Source: Bacillus pseudomycoides DSM 12442 (GTDB lineage Bacteria > Bacillota > Bacilli > Bacillales > Bacillaceae_G). From it: a stretch of DNA of 64,000 nucleotides. Within the stretch, counting starts at the first letter, position 1. Each line of letters starts with the position of its first letter. The notes under the pieces were generated by a model. The model had not been told where the DNA came from. It made no database searches and worked only from the letters and a program-made list of their open reading frames with translations. Both the position numbers and the translations under genes were made by a program. Location of the stretch: assembly GCF_000161455.1 (NCBI RefSeq), contig NZ_CM000745.1:3557998-3621997 (forward strand). Direction: 5' to 3'. Positions 15,835 to 23,848 of this stretch are shown here, piece by piece.

Positions 15835-15873
15835 AACGTGCTTATCCGAATATAGGATAAGCACGTTTCACAT
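15832..15873. terminator. Hairpin closing the phosphatase/caspase-like operon
   Basis: A perfect 16-bp stem (TGAAACGTGCTTATCC and its complement) that includes the stop codon of the upstream gene. The T-run after it is poor, so termination may be incomplete or the hairpin may protect the mRNA 3' end. Confidence 0.7.
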
Positions 15874-15897
15874 TTACCGCATAATTTTTTTGCGAAA

Positions 15898-15930
15898 AAT
15901 AATGAAAATCATTATCAATTATGGTATGAT
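15898..15930 (+). promoter_or_regulatory. Fur box upstream of doxX-type gene
   Basis: TGAAAATCATTATCA at 15903-15917 matches the 7-1-7 Fur box at 14 of 15 positions, and the longer AATAATGAAAATCATTATC (15898-15916) matches the 19-bp consensus at 17. A likely -10 (TATGAT, 15925-15930) follows. This suggests iron-starvation expression of the gene at 16094, with a leader of about 155 nt. Confidence 0.7.
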
Positions 15931-15970
15931 ATTTTCAAGTTTTTTGCAAGGAAATAAAAGCAACTATATA

Positions 15971-16049
15971 AATGTTAGTTTTTAACATTCTATATAATTG
16001 TCACAATTTATTCATAATTAACATTTAAAAAATAAGTAACTAATGTTAA
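15971..16049. repeat. Repeated AATGTTA/TAACATT inverted pairs before doxX-type gene
   Basis: Two inverted pairs of one heptamer: AATGTTA (15971-15977) with TAACATT (15983-15989), and TTAACATT (16018-16025) with AATGTTAA (16042-16049). They lie between the Fur box and the gene, so could be an operator array for a second regulator or paired segments of the leader RNA. Confidence 0.5.
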
Positions 16050-16093
16050 GATATTACCTGCAACTAACTTAATTACATCTTTAGGAGGAAGAT

Positions 16094-16594
16094 ATGGTTA
16101 TTCAATTTTTAAGAGAAAACAAAGCAGTTTCTTTTGTGTTAGCGATTATCCGTGTTTATCTGGGATACACATGGTTGATGGCTGGAATCGGAAAGTTACA
16201 AGGAAAGGGATTTGATGCGACAGGTTATTTGCAGGGGGCTATTGAAAAGTCAAAAGGAGCACAACCAGCCGTTCAATCTTGGTGGGCAGCATTCTTACAA
16301 GACTTTGCAATTCCGAATGTTGATCTATTTAACACGCTTGTAACATGGGGAGAAATTCTAGTTGGAATAGGTTTAATTGTAGGTTGTTTAACGAAAACAG
16401 CTGTCTTTTTTGGTCTTGTAATGAACTTTTCCTATATGTTTAGTGGGTCTCTAGGTGTGAATCCACAAATGGTTATTTTATCTATGTTTGTTTTAGTTGC
16501 TGGCATGAATGCTGGAAAACTTGGAATTGATGGTTGGATTGGACCTAAATTACTAGGTTCAAAAACGCAAAAAAGACAGAGGCAAGCTGCTTAA
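16094..16594 (+). CDS. DoxX-family membrane protein
   Basis: A 166-residue integral membrane protein with about four membrane helices and the DoxX/DoxD signature RVYLGYTWLMAGIGKLQGKG near residues 20-40. The family includes the large subunit of thiosulfate:quinone oxidoreductase and many stress-linked membrane proteins; the substrate is not known here. It ends in a basic tail (KTQKRQRQAA). AGGAGGAAG precedes the ATG. A Fur box upstream links it to iron limitation. Single gene with its own terminator. Confidence 0.8.
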   Translation: MVIQFLRENKAVSFVLAIIRVYLGYTWLMAGIGKLQGKGFDATGYLQGAIEKSKGAQPAVQSWWAAFLQDFAIPNVDLFNTLVTWGEILVGIGLIVGCLTKTAVFFGLVMNFSYMFSGSLGVNPQMVILSMFVLVAGMNAGKLGIDGWIGPKLLGSKTQKRQRQAA

Positions 16595-16600
16595 TATATG

Positions 16601-16635
16601 AAACGGGTATCTCAAAGGTGAGATACCCGTTTTTA
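16601..16635. terminator. Bidirectional terminator
   Basis: Perfect stem AAACGGGTATCTC / GAGATACCCGTTT, loop AAAGGT, T-run following. Serves the DoxX gene and the converging hydrolase gene. Confidence 0.88.
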
Positions 16636-17517
16636 TTACTTTGTCGTTTCGGTTGGATTCTTTTCAAAGAATTCTTTTACATAGCCCATAAATTCTTTCG
16701 GTTCTTGGCGGAATGGGGCATGATAACCTTTTTCAATAATATGAAAGGCGCTGTTTTTTAAAAACTGATGATAAGATTCGCCTTCTTTCCATGATACACT
16801 ACTATCATTTCTGCCCCAAATAATTAAAGTCGGAAGCTTGATTTCACTAGCATTAATCTTAAGGCGTCTAGGCCACATTTTCATTTGGTTATAATGTTCT
16901 GTATCATCACGTTTAAATTTCACTTTACTTTCATCATAATTTGTAATTGAAGAAACAGTATTTAAATCAGTTGATAACTGTGGCTTAGGTGAAGCATTTC
17001 TGTTCGTTAATGATACAGCTCCTGTAGCGTCCGTTAAAATGAGATGGGTAACTGCATTTGGATATAAGTATGTTAAATTAAGAGAAATTTCTCCACCCAT
17101 AGAATGACCAAGCACTGCAAATGTATCATATCCTAATTTTTTCATTAACTTATAATAAAGATTGGCATGGTTAGGGAAAGAATATGGAAAATCCATCGGC
17201 TTGGAAGAATGGCCAAATCCTAAAACATCAACGGAGATAATCGTATGATCTTTTGCTAAGTCTGCATAAATATCGCTAAATCCGTTGGATGATCCACCAA
17301 ATCCATGAAGCATAAGTAATGGTGGTTTCTTTTTCCCAATTTGTTTAAAGTAAATAGTTTGTCCATCTATGTCGACCATTTTTTCATCTGTTGTTAACTT
17401 TGTTTCAATTGTATTTTTTACCTGTTTTACTGTTTCTACGGGTTTTTCTGCCGCATTACAACCCACTAGCAATGTAAGAGTAAGACAGCTTACTATATAA
17501 GATTTCATTCGTTTCAA
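16636..17517 (-). CDS. Alpha/beta-hydrolase lipoprotein
   Basis: A 293-residue protein with a lipoprotein signal (hydrophobic stretch then LLVGC, Cys20), so anchored on the outer face of the membrane. The hydrolase fold follows: oxyanion motif LMLHGFGGSSNGF, nucleophile Ser139 in LGHSMGGE, likely Asp in WGRNDSSV and His in KGYHAPFR. The substrate is probably an ester or lactone but cannot be predicted. Its start is about 15 bp after the end of the acetyltransferase gene upstream on the same strand, so the two are probably co-transcribed. Confidence 0.85.
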   Translation of the reverse strand: MKRMKSYIVSCLTLTLLVGCNAAEKPVETVKQVKNTIETKLTTDEKMVDIDGQTIYFKQIGKKKPPLLMLHGFGGSSNGFSDIYADLAKDHTIISVDVLGFGHSSKPMDFPYSFPNHANLYYKLMKKLGYDTFAVLGHSMGGEISLNLTYLYPNAVTHLILTDATGAVSLTNRNASPKPQLSTDLNTVSSITNYDESKVKFKRDDTEHYNQMKMWPRRLKINASEIKLPTLIIWGRNDSSVSWKEGESYHQFLKNSAFHIIEKGYHAPFRQEPKEFMGYVKEFFEKNPTETTK

Positions 17518-17532
17518 GCATTTGACCCCTTT

Positions 17533-18372
17533 CTAACATAACGCTGCATCCATCATAGCAAATAAATGGTCACGATTTCCAGACAGGTGACTTCCATTTT
17601 TTATCATAAGGGGTGAAAGCAGTGTTTCTTGAAATCCTTTCGATTCCAAGTGTGCTCGAAATGTACATTGTGAGTGTGGAACATCTATACGTACAGTTCC
17701 ATTCCAACCTTTGCAAATGGATTGTAATAATTGGATTGCATCTCCCTCATTTTTTGCGATAAGAGGGGTAATGCACAGTACATCCCCTTTTTGGATACAT
17801 AATGAAAAAGACTCTATCCTGTGGTTTCTTTCAATTTTAAATGTGAGTGCTGCTCTAGCTAGTAATATTGAATAATGGTTTGGACGATGCGTACCTGTTG
17901 CGGTTTTATCAAGCTTACTGAGAGAACTAAGATCATCTTGTATAATTTGCTTTAAATGAGAGAGATTCGTAGATGTATTTGTAACAAATTTTTCAAAGCG
18001 ATGGATTGTTGTAATTGTCGTAAAGCCGTATTTTTGGTACAAGGGCACACCAGCATCTGTTGCGATGAGTATAACTGGGAGAGAAGTAGGCGCTTGTTGC
18101 ACACAAAAATCGAGTAAAGAATGGCCAAGTCCTTGTTTTTGAAAGTTGGGGTGAACCATTAACATACCGATAGAAGAAAATCCAGATTTGGAAGGGAATA
18201 CCCCACCAGTAGCAATCAGTTTTTCGTTCTGTGTATAGCCAAATAGACTTCCGATTGACAGGTACATTTCAAATTGATTTCGCATAAATAATTGAGGCTG
18301 TAACCATCCAACAGCCTCGCAAAGAGAAATGAGCTGTGAAATACTAGAATTATTTAGTTTTTGTATTTGCAT
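17533..18372 (-). CDS. GNAT acetyltransferase, two-part
   Basis: A 279-residue protein. Residues 1-135 are a GNAT domain with motif A in MVHPNFQKQGLGHSLLDFC (about 72-90) and YQKYGFTTI. Residues 140-279 form a second, less obvious acetyltransferase-like half (AALTFKIERNHRIESFSLC ... GDVLCITPLIA), as in proteins where the second half is a degenerate domain. The substrate is unknown. First gene of a pair with the lipoprotein hydrolase. Confidence 0.8.
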   Translation of the reverse strand: MQIQKLNNSSISQLISLCEAVGWLQPQLFMRNQFEMYLSIGSLFGYTQNEKLIATGGVFPSKSGFSSIGMLMVHPNFQKQGLGHSLLDFCVQQAPTSLPVILIATDAGVPLYQKYGFTTITTIHRFEKFVTNTSTNLSHLKQIIQDDLSSLSKLDKTATGTHRPNHYSILLARAALTFKIERNHRIESFSLCIQKGDVLCITPLIAKNEGDAIQLLQSICKGWNGTVRIDVPHSQCTFRAHLESKGFQETLLSPLMIKNGSHLSGNRDHLFAMMDAALC

Positions 18373-18560
18373 ATTGAATCACCACATTTCTAATCTAGTA
18401 GAAATATTTTACCATGAAAAAAATGAATACATAGTCATAAACAGAGAGAATGTAAAGCAGTAATTTTTAATTTTGAAAAATCTATACTAGTTTCTTTTCA
18501 TTTTGTAAAGGTGATAAAGCTTAATGATATAAGACAAAGATATACAAATTATAACTAAAA

Positions 18561-18598
18561 TTTACATTACTTAACAAAATATTTACATATAACTAACT
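18561..18598 (+). promoter_or_regulatory. PhoP box array of the alkaline phosphatase gene
   Basis: TTTACA (18561), TTAACA (18571), TTTACA (18582) and CTAACT (18593) repeat with 10-11-bp periodicity on one face of the helix. This is the PhoP binding pattern TTHACA-N5-TTHACA seen before phosphate-starvation genes of Bacillus. It lies about 70 bp upstream of the phosphatase start codon. Confidence 0.75.
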
Positions 18599-18665
18599 TT
18601 TCCTTAATAGTCTTCCTTTAAATTGGGTATAGGGAACTTAATAACGTATTAGGGGGACAAAAAAA

Positions 18666-20051
18666 GTGAAAAAGTTTATGAAGAAAGCATGGCCATTTGC
18701 AGTTGTCACATCGTTAGCACTTACTTCCGTAGTAACGTGGGGCGTAACACGTTCAGATGTAATTAAAGCGGATGGAAAAGCAAGTGATCCAAAAATTAAG
18801 AATGTAATTGTTTTAATTGGGGATGGCATGGGACCTTCGTATATGACTGCTCATCGTTATATGAAAGACAATCCAAAGACGTTTGAAATGGAATCGACAG
18901 AATTTGATAATCATCTTGTAGGAACACAAAAGACATATCCAGAAGATGAGCATCAAAATATTACAGATTCTGCATCAGCGGCAACAGCGATGTCAGCAGG
19001 TGTGAAAACATACAATGCAGCAATCGCGGTTGATAATGATCAAGCAGAAGTGAAAACAGTACTTGAACAAGCAAAAGAGCAAGGGAAATCAACAGGTTTA
19101 GTTGCAACTTCTGAAATTACACATGCAACGCCAGCTGCTTTTGGAGCGCATGATATAAGCCGTAAAAATATGGATGCAATTGCAAATGATTACTTTGATG
19201 AGAAAATTAATGGGAAACATAAAGTAGATGTTCTTCTTGGTGGTGGCGTGAATAACTTTGTAAGAAAAGATCGGAATCTTACAGAAGAATTTAAGAAGTC
19301 TGGTTATAGCTATGTAACAGATCGTGAGCAATTATTAAATGATAAAAGTGATCAAATTCTTGGTTTATTTGCACCAGGTGGCTTAGATAAAATGATCGAT
19401 CGTAATGAAAAAACACCTTCGTTAGAAGAAATGACAAATGCAGCAATCAATCGTTTAAATAAAAACGATAAAGGTTTCTTCTTAATGGTAGAAGGTAGTC
19501 AAATTGACTGGGCTGGCCATGATAATGATGTAGTTGGTGCGATGAGTGAAATGGAAGACTTTGAGAAAGCATTTAAAGCAGCAATTGAATTTGCGAAAAA
19601 AGATAAACATACATTAGTGATTGCAACAGCTGACCATTCTACTGGTGGATTCTCTCTTGGTGTAAACGGTGAATATAACTTTAATGCAAATGCAATTAAA
19701 GCTGCGAAACGTACACCAGACTTTATGGCAAATGAAATTGCAAAAGGTGCAAATGTAGAAGAAACGTTGAAAAAATACATTGATTTACAATTAACAACAG
19801 AAGAAATTAAATCCGTGAATGACATTGCTCCATCAAAAGATGTAACGAAAATTGATAATGCGATTGAAGAAATCTTCAATAAACGTTCATTTACAGGCTG
19901 GACAACAGGTGGACATACGGGTGAAGATGTGAACGTATATGCATTTGGACCAGGTAAATATCTATTCTCTGGCGTTCAAGAAAATACAAATTTAGCAAAA
20001 CGTGTCTTCGATATTGTTGGTGGCGGTGACCCTAATAAAGGCAGACGCTAA
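18666..20051 (+). CDS. Secreted alkaline phosphatase
   Basis: A 461-residue PhoA-type phosphatase that releases phosphate outside the membrane during phosphate starvation. The N-terminus has a signal-like hydrophobic stretch (residues 8-27). Catalytic elements visible are IGDGMG (metal-binding Asp), the nucleophilic serine in TDSASAATAMSAG, DWAGHDND, ATADHSTGG and TGGHTGEDV, which carry the zinc and magnesium ligands. It corresponds to B. subtilis PhoA/PhoB; I cannot say which. The start is GTG, preceded by AGGGGG. A PhoP box array lies upstream. Confidence 0.93.
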   Translation: MKKFMKKAWPFAVVTSLALTSVVTWGVTRSDVIKADGKASDPKIKNVIVLIGDGMGPSYMTAHRYMKDNPKTFEMESTEFDNHLVGTQKTYPEDEHQNITDSASAATAMSAGVKTYNAAIAVDNDQAEVKTVLEQAKEQGKSTGLVATSEITHATPAAFGAHDISRKNMDAIANDYFDEKINGKHKVDVLLGGGVNNFVRKDRNLTEEFKKSGYSYVTDREQLLNDKSDQILGLFAPGGLDKMIDRNEKTPSLEEMTNAAINRLNKNDKGFFLMVEGSQIDWAGHDNDVVGAMSEMEDFEKAFKAAIEFAKKDKHTLVIATADHSTGGFSLGVNGEYNFNANAIKAAKRTPDFMANEIAKGANVEETLKKYIDLQLTTEEIKSVNDIAPSKDVTKIDNAIEEIFNKRSFTGWTTGGHTGEDVNVYAFGPGKYLFSGVQENTNLAKRVFDIVGGGDPNKGRR

Positions 20052-20064
20052 TTGTGAAGGAAAG

Positions 20065-20090
20065 CGAGGTATTTCGCCTCGTTTTTTCTT
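20065..20090 (+). terminator. Terminator after the alkaline phosphatase gene
   Basis: Short stem CGAGG / CCTCG (loop TATTTCG) followed by TTTTTTC. The stem is only 5-6 bp, so some read-through into the lipoprotein gene 15 bp downstream is possible. Confidence 0.65.
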
Positions 20091-20107
20091 TTTTGGAGGA
20101 ATAAAGG

Positions 20108-20587
20108 ATGCAAAACTTTGTTAAGAAAATAGGGGCTTCTGCTCTAGCTGGGTTATTATTAATGGGTTGTCAATTTCAGCAAGAAACGAAGCAAAAAGAT
20201 ATAGAAAAAAAAGAGGTAACGGTAAAACAAGAAACGAAGGTACATGTAACACCAGAAGAAGAGAAAGAAATTCGGAATGTAATAGAGACGTTTGTGCAGA
20301 CGACAAACGAAAAAAATTTCGATCAACATATGGCTTTGTTTTCGGGAAAAATTGTTGGCGCCGAAGACTTACGAACACAAAAAGAAGCGGCGTTTCAACG
20401 AGAAAATAAGAGAATTGAGTTGAATCGTGTTCAAGTGAAAAGTTCAAAAGGCAATTTTGTCATTGTTGAAACAGAAGAAAAAGAAATAGATGGTGGAAGC
20501 TCTCTTCAGAAAAAGATCCGGTATGCGCTAGGAAAAGAAGATGAGCATTGGAAAATTGAAGAAGTCCGGACGGTAGAAAAGAAATAA
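20108..20587 (+). CDS. Lipoprotein of unknown function
   Basis: A 159-residue lipoprotein: signal residues 1-20, lipobox LLMGC with Cys21, then a charged linker (QQETKQKDIEKKEVTVKQ) and a C-terminal domain of about 105 residues whose pattern (EEEKEIRNVIETFVQTTNEK then FDQHMALF) resembles NTF2/SnoaL-like folds. No catalytic residues are evident. It lies directly after the phosphatase and may share its phosphate control by read-through. GGAGG precedes the start. Confidence 0.75.
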   Translation: MQNFVKKIGASALAGLLLMGCQFQQETKQKDIEKKEVTVKQETKVHVTPEEEKEIRNVIETFVQTTNEKNFDQHMALFSGKIVGAEDLRTQKEAAFQRENKRIELNRVQVKSSKGNFVIVETEEKEIDGGSSLQKKIRYALGKEDEHWKIEEVRTVEKK

Positions 20588-20617
20588 AAAGGTTCTCTTA
20601 TTAGGAGAACCTTTTTA
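20586..20617. terminator. Bidirectional terminator
   Basis: Perfect stem AAAAAGGTTCTC / GAGAACCTTTTT between the lipoprotein gene and the converging alarmone synthetase gene. Confidence 0.9.
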
Positions 20618-21265
20618 TAATGGTAGTAAAATTTGATTTGAACATGCTTCAATCTCATCAATATCTTGGCGGATGGTTGCCATTTTATTATCAAGCTCTT
20701 CAGCTTTCATGGCAGCATCGTGGAGTTCATCTTTTAAATAATCGGGGATATTCCCCTCATATTTATAGTAGAGTTTATGCTCTAAACTTGCCCAGAAGTC
20801 CATAGCGAGTGTACGTAATTGAATTTCTGCAAAAACTTCTTTTGTACCAGAATTTAGCGCTAGTGGATACTTAATAATCATATGCAAACTTTTATAGCCG
20901 TTTTGCTTTGGATTAGCAATGTAATCTTTTACTTCTACAATTTCCATGTCTTCACGATTTTCAATGACTTGTTTTAAGTGATAAATATCTTCCACAAAGC
21001 AACATGTAATCCGGATGCCGATAATATCTTGCAAATGTGTTTGCGCATTTGCAATCGTTGGTGCTAAATTTTTGCGTTCGAGTTTTTTTACGATGCTTTC
21101 AGGCTGTTTCAATCTTGTTTTTATATGTTCAAACGGGTTGTAGTCCTCTAAGAATTGAGCTTCCCGGTTCATAATTTCGAATTTTGTTTTTAACTCTTCT
21201 AAAGCGAATGTATAAGGTAATACAAATGCTTTCCAATAGTTAACAGTTGATTGATTATATTTCAT
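20615..21265 (-). CDS. relP: Small alarmone synthetase (RelP/YwaC type)
   Basis: A 216-residue (p)ppGpp synthetase without hydrolase or regulatory domains. It carries the synthetase motifs NPFEHIKTRLKQPESIVKKL (residues ~42-61), DIIGIRITCCF, YIANPKQNGYKSLHMII and EIQLRTLAMDFWASLEHKLYYK. The first motif is closer to RelP/YwaC than to RelQ/YjbM. It transfers pyrophosphate from ATP to GDP/GTP, typically under cell-envelope stress. It is a single gene; TTTTATATA-rich sequence lies upstream. Which small alarmone synthetase it is should be settled by phylogeny. Confidence 0.85.
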   Translation of the reverse strand: MKYNQSTVNYWKAFVLPYTFALEELKTKFEIMNREAQFLEDYNPFEHIKTRLKQPESIVKKLERKNLAPTIANAQTHLQDIIGIRITCCFVEDIYHLKQVIENREDMEIVEVKDYIANPKQNGYKSLHMIIKYPLALNSGTKEVFAEIQLRTLAMDFWASLEHKLYYKYEGNIPDYLKDELHDAAMKAEELDNKMATIRQDIDEIEACSNQILLPL

Positions 21266-21306
21266 TTATATACACACCTTTTCATATTTGCAAATAAGGT
21301 TGCTTA

Positions 21307-21378
21307 TTATACTAAATACCAAATCATATAAGCGCATGCTGCAAATGATGAGATCATAAAACGGTATTTTGCTTTCAT
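21307..21378 (-). CDS. Possible 23-residue membrane microprotein
   Basis: A 23-codon frame with a strong ribosome site (AAAGGAG, 8 nt before ATG). The peptide starts MKAKYRFMISSF and continues with a hydrophobic, aromatic stretch ending WYLV, long enough to cross the membrane once. No family is recognised. The ribosome site and the composition are the only support. Confidence 0.4.
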   Translation of the reverse strand: MKAKYRFMISSFAACAYMIWYLV

Positions 21379-21538
21379 TTGTTTTTAACTCCTTTCTAAT
21401 TAGCTTTCATATATCAATAAATTGGATTGTTAATAAATTGATTATGTACAATTCTAATAGTAATGGATTGATGTGAATTTCGTATGAACTAATTGTTTCA
21501 GTTTTTTGTCTTTTTAGAATGATTGTTAAAAGGGTGAA

Positions 21539-21590
21539 TTGACAAAAAGAATAATAGCATTTATTTTATAAATCATAATCATTACGTTTT
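21539..21590 (+). promoter_or_regulatory. Promoter with Zur box for rpmG
   Basis: TTGACA at 21539-21544 and TATTTT at 21562-21567 (17-bp spacer), followed by AAATCATAATCATTACGTTTT at 21570-21590, which fits the Bacillus Zur box AAATCGTAATNATTACGATTT with two mismatches in the flanks. Zinc-loaded Zur would cover the start point, so the gene should be made when zinc is scarce. Confidence 0.7.
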
Positions 21591-21623
21591 AGTTGCGATC
21601 TTTGGAGAAAAGGAGGTCTACAT

Positions 21624-21773
21624 ATGCGTGTAAACATTACATTAGCTTGTACAGAATGCGGTGATCGTAATTATATTACGAAGAAGAATAAGCGAAATAA
21701 TCCGGAGCGTATTGAACTGAAAAAATATTGTCCACGATTAAAGCGAGTAACATTGCATCGTGAAACGAAGTAA
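21624..21773 (+). CDS. rpmG: Ribosomal protein L33, zinc-ribbon-deficient type
   Basis: A 49-residue L33 of the large subunit (MRVNITLACTECGDRNYITK ... HRETK). The first CxxC pair (Cys9, Cys12) is present but of the second pair only one cysteine remains (YCPRLKR), so a full zinc ribbon cannot form. Together with the Zur box upstream this fits the alternative L33 copies that replace zinc-binding L33 during zinc starvation. AAAGGAGGT precedes the ATG. It is closely followed by a small terminator and then sigK. Confidence 0.93.
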   Translation: MRVNITLACTECGDRNYITKKNKRNNPERIELKKYCPRLKRVTLHRETK

Positions 21774-21802
21774 AACAGCTAGAGAAATCTTGCTGTTTTT
21801 TT
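21773..21802 (+). terminator. Terminator after rpmG
   Basis: Stem AAACAGC / GCTGTTT with a 12-nt loop followed by TTTT, directly at the rpmG stop codon. Confidence 0.7.
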
Positions 21803-21851
21803 ATGCATTTCTATTCTTAAGTAGGTACAGACACAAACAATCCCCCGCCCA

Positions 21852-21859
21852 CATACATA
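21852..21859 (+). promoter_or_regulatory. Sporulation-type -10 element before sigK
   Basis: CATACATA fits the -10 element shared by sigma-E and sigma-K promoters and lies 36 bp before the sigK start codon. No clear sigma-E -35 (KMATATT) is seen; AC at about 21834 would satisfy sigma-K. Mother-cell expression is inferred. Confidence 0.5.
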
Positions 21860-21894
21860 TAGTAAAGACCACTATTTTGGCGGAGGTGAAGGGT

Positions 21895-22608
21895 TTGAGT
21901 CTATTCGCCGCAATTGGATACATGATTCGCGAAGTGTTTGTATTTGTTTCTTATGTTAAAAACAATGCGTTCCCACAGCCATTGTCATCAGACGATGAAA
22001 AGAAGTACTTAGAGCTGATGGAGCAAGGTGATGCTCATGCGAGAAATCTTTTAATTGAACATAATTTACGGCTTGTGGCTCATATTGTTAAGAAATTTGA
22101 AAACACAGGTGAGGATTCGGAAGATTTAATTTCTATCGGAACGATTGGGCTCATTAAGGCAATTGAGAGTTATTCAGCGGGGAAAGGAACGAAGCTGGCG
22201 ACATATGCAGCTCGTTGTATTGAAAATGAAATTTTAATGCATTTGCGTGTACTGAAGAAAACAAAGAAAGATGTTTCACTTCATGACCCGATTGGACAGG
22301 ACAAGGAAGGAAATGAAATATCACTTATCGATATTTTAAAATCCGAATCCGAAGATGTAATTGATATGATCCAGCTTAGCATGGAATTAGAAAAAATTAA
22401 GGAATATATCGATATTTTAGATGAACGAGAGAAAGAAGTGATTGTAAAAAGGTTTGGACTTGGTCTTGATAAAGAAAAAACGCAGCGGGAAATTGCGAAA
22501 GCGCTAGGCATTTCAAGAAGTTACGTGTCCCGGATTGAGAAGCGAGCGCTGATGAAAATGTTTCATGAATTTGTTCGTGCGGAGAAGGAAAAGAAGGGAA
22601 AAGCGTAA
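21895..22608 (+). CDS. sigK: Sporulation sigma factor sigma-K precursor
   Basis: A 237-residue late mother-cell sigma factor. The first ~20 residues (MSLFAAIGYMIREVFVFVSY) are the hydrophobic pro-sequence removed by the SpoIVFB protease. Region 2 is in GDAHARNLLIEHNLRLVAHI through YAARCIENEILMHLR, and region 4 ends in QREIAKALGISRSYVSRIEK. The start is TTG 21895, with GGAGGTGA at proper spacing; upstream frame is not coding. The gene is continuous, unlike B. subtilis 168, where the skin element splits it, so no rearrangement is needed here. Sigma-K drives coat and spore maturation genes. Confidence 0.95.
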   Translation: MSLFAAIGYMIREVFVFVSYVKNNAFPQPLSSDDEKKYLELMEQGDAHARNLLIEHNLRLVAHIVKKFENTGEDSEDLISIGTIGLIKAIESYSAGKGTKLATYAARCIENEILMHLRVLKKTKKDVSLHDPIGQDKEGNEISLIDILKSESEDVIDMIQLSMELEKIKEYIDILDEREKEVIVKRFGLGLDKEKTQREIAKALGISRSYVSRIEKRALMKMFHEFVRAEKEKKGKA

Positions 22609-22620
22609 AGGTGTGTGGTA

Positions 22621-22649
22621 CGGTTGCAGCTCGAGTGCAGCCGTTTTTT
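22621..22649 (+). terminator. Terminator after sigK
   Basis: Stem CGGTTGCA / TGCAGCCG (one G-U pair), loop GCTCGAG, T-run following. Confidence 0.88.
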
Positions 22650-22902
22650 CTTTTGATGAAAAGGGAATAAAACAAGAAACTCTAAGAAGAAATATACGTT
22701 CACTGTTGAAAATGACGGGTTCTATCTGTAATATTAGAAGGTGCTAACGAATTTAAGAATGAAATAGTATTTGTTTTTTCTTTTTATATGACTGGCTCGA
22801 TGTATGATAAGTGAATATAAAAACCACTTTCTGATATAGAAAGAAAAGAAGGGAAAGCTAAACTTAATTGTTACATTAAGACTTATTAGGAGGTTTCGCG
22901 GT

Positions 22903-23700
22903 TTGCGACGTACATTATATCGACTCATGATCGAACTTACAAACGGGCGTTTTACTTCTTATATATTACGTAAATTTGCACAGTCTCGCTTAAGTTCCAT
23001 TATTATTTCATCTTATGCAAAAGCATTTCAATTGAATCAGGATGAGATGGAGAAGGACTTAAAGGAATACCAGACGCTGCATGAATTATTTACACGTAAG
23101 TTGAAAGAAGGAAAACGAGAAATAGATGCAGCGGCATCAAGTATTGTTAGTCCTGTTGATGGGGTATCTGCTGATCATGGCCCTATTGAAGAAACGAAAA
23201 CATTTGATATTAAAGGCAAGCGGTATTCGCTTGTGGATATGCTAGGTAATGAAGAGCGAGCAAGACGCTATGCCGGCGGTACATATATGGTTATTTATTT
23301 AAGTCCAAGTCATTATCATCGCATTCATAGCCCGCTCTCAGGTGCTGTGACAGAGAGAGTTGTACTTGGAAGAAAATCATATCCAGTAAACGCAGCAGGA
23401 ATGAAATATGGAAAAGAACCATTGTCAAAGAACTATCGTTCTGTCACAGAGGTCGATAGTGAAGGACAACATATGGCGCTTGTAAAAGTAGGAGCTATGT
23501 TTGTAAATAGTATTGAGCTTCTTCATGAAAGAAATACTGTTCAAAAAGGTGAAGAGATGGCATACTTTACATTTGGTTCAACAGTCGTGTTACTGTTTGA
23601 AAAAGGAATGGTTGAAGTTGTTTCAACATTAACGAGTGGCCAAGAACTTCACGTTGGTGAAAAAATCGCAACGCGCTTATCTAATGGTAACGGGCAGTAA
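22903..23700 (+). CDS. psd: Phosphatidylserine decarboxylase
   Basis: A 265-residue membrane-associated enzyme that makes phosphatidylethanolamine from phosphatidylserine. The proenzyme cleaves itself at the Gly-Ser bond in YFTFGSTVV (Ser about 228), turning the serine into the pyruvoyl group. Other motifs are SPVDG (residues 83-87) and LSPSHYHRIHSPLSG. The start is TTG 22903, 9 nt after AGGAGG. pssA, its usual partner in B. subtilis, is not next to it. Promoter sequences lie in 22650-22900, which holds no gene. Confidence 0.95.
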   Translation: MRRTLYRLMIELTNGRFTSYILRKFAQSRLSSIIISSYAKAFQLNQDEMEKDLKEYQTLHELFTRKLKEGKREIDAAASSIVSPVDGVSADHGPIEETKTFDIKGKRYSLVDMLGNEERARRYAGGTYMVIYLSPSHYHRIHSPLSGAVTERVVLGRKSYPVNAAGMKYGKEPLSKNYRSVTEVDSEGQHMALVKVGAMFVNSIELLHERNTVQKGEEMAYFTFGSTVVLLFEKGMVEVVSTLTSGQELHVGEKIATRLSNGNGQ

Positions 23701-23791
23701 AAGTTTTATCACAAACTTGTGAGGACACCAAGAAGTTAGATGGACTTATGTGATGAGTGAAAAGTTCCCACGGATGGAAGTTTCATTTTAT

Positions 23792-23823
23792 AAAAGAGCC
23801 ATCTTGAGGATGGCTCTTTTTAC
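23792..23823. terminator. Terminator after psd
   Basis: Perfect stem AAAAGAGCCATC / GATGGCTCTTTT, loop TTGAG, T-run. It lies 90 bp after psd and near the 3' end of the converging sda. Confidence 0.88.
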
Positions 23824-23848
23824 AGGCGAAGCAGTAATCTATATGTAC

